From Bacillota bacterium (GTDB lineage: Bacteria > Bacillota > Clostridia > Lachnospirales > Lachnospiraceae): a stretch of 64,000 nt of DNA. The stretch is from NCBI GenBank assembly GCA_023386315.1, contig JAEWJZ010000028.1, forward strand, positions 355,381-419,380, given 5' to 3'. Under the pieces are notes generated by a model. That model was not told the DNA's origin, made no database searches, and saw nothing but the letters and a program-made list of their open reading frames with translations. A program made the translations under genes and the position numbers. This document shows, piece by piece, positions 63,978 to 64,000 of this stretch; the stretch's first letter is position 1, and each line of letters opens with the position of its first letter.

Positions 63978-64000
63978 GATTGAATTCTCCTGTTATTATA

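Noticed and set aside
1..64000. tRNA, rRNA or CRISPR elements
   Set aside because: None were found on reading; no cloverleaf-like tracts or regularly spaced repeats were seen.

Overview
The window looks like chromosome of a gut or plant-fibre-associated Clostridium cluster XIVa / Lachnospiraceae bacterium. This is inferred from moderately AT-rich DNA, purine-rich AGGAGG ribosome sites, many LplB/YesM/YesN-type sugar systems, DUF3021-LytTR and Mbeg1-like proteins, and oxygen-sensitive glycyl radical chemistry. No rRNA, tRNA, CRISPR array, phage or intact insertion sequence was seen. Protein calls come from reading motifs and are not database hits.

Bases 1-7,230 hold one + strand operon: the 3' end of a glycyl radical enzyme, its radical SAM activase, a rhamnulokinase-like kinase, a ribose-type ABC importer (ATPase, permease, binding lipoprotein) and a fuculose-phosphate-type class II aldolase, closed by a 17-bp terminator. 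The set fits deoxysugar cleavage to a C3 diol or aldehyde that the radical enzyme dehydrates. Bases 7,300-21,000 are mixed single genes: serine hydrolase, DUF421 protein, YwbE, UMF1 transporter, phosphodiesterase, two secreted or orphan proteins, APH-like kinase, acetate-type transporter, DUF188, secreted GH3, flavoprotein/HxlR pair and an ABC-F ATPase. Bases 21,000-33,200 are rich in regulators: a WYL repressor, a leader with competing hairpins before a 35-aa membrane protein, an ABC-2 exporter, a MalT/LuxR giant with a condensation-like enzyme, a MarR / small ORF / DtxR cluster with three copies of one palindrome, a secreted GH39-like ricin-lectin protein, and LytTR-DUF3021.

Bases 33,300-45,370 contain a DbpA-type helicase, DUF1456, and a LacI-controlled saccharide locus (LplB/YtcP-type permeases, binding lipoprotein, beta-helix protein, type B carboxylesterase, GH43). 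Bases 45,400-51,600 hold two lipoproteins and a divergent unit that I consider the best candidate for an undescribed system: an OmpR/histidine kinase pair flanked by a phosphatidylethanolamine operon (VTT protein-pssA-psd) and a Lys/Thr-rich lipoprotein. All three transcription units carry the same 10-bp-phased direct repeat at a constant 47-48 nt distance from a -10 element. Bases 51,600-55,200 hold an SGNH protein, a CAT-like acetyltransferase, DUF2087, GIY-YIG and Mbeg1-like genes. Bases 55,200-64,000 hold a second sugar locus: YesN regulator, two permeases, YesM kinase, binding lipoprotein and intracellular GH127 beta-L-arabinofuranosidase.

Taken together, the carbohydrate loci import oligosaccharides (probably arabinose-, xylose- and deoxyhexose-containing) and finish breaking them down inside the cell, while secreted GH3 and GH39-like enzymes work outside.
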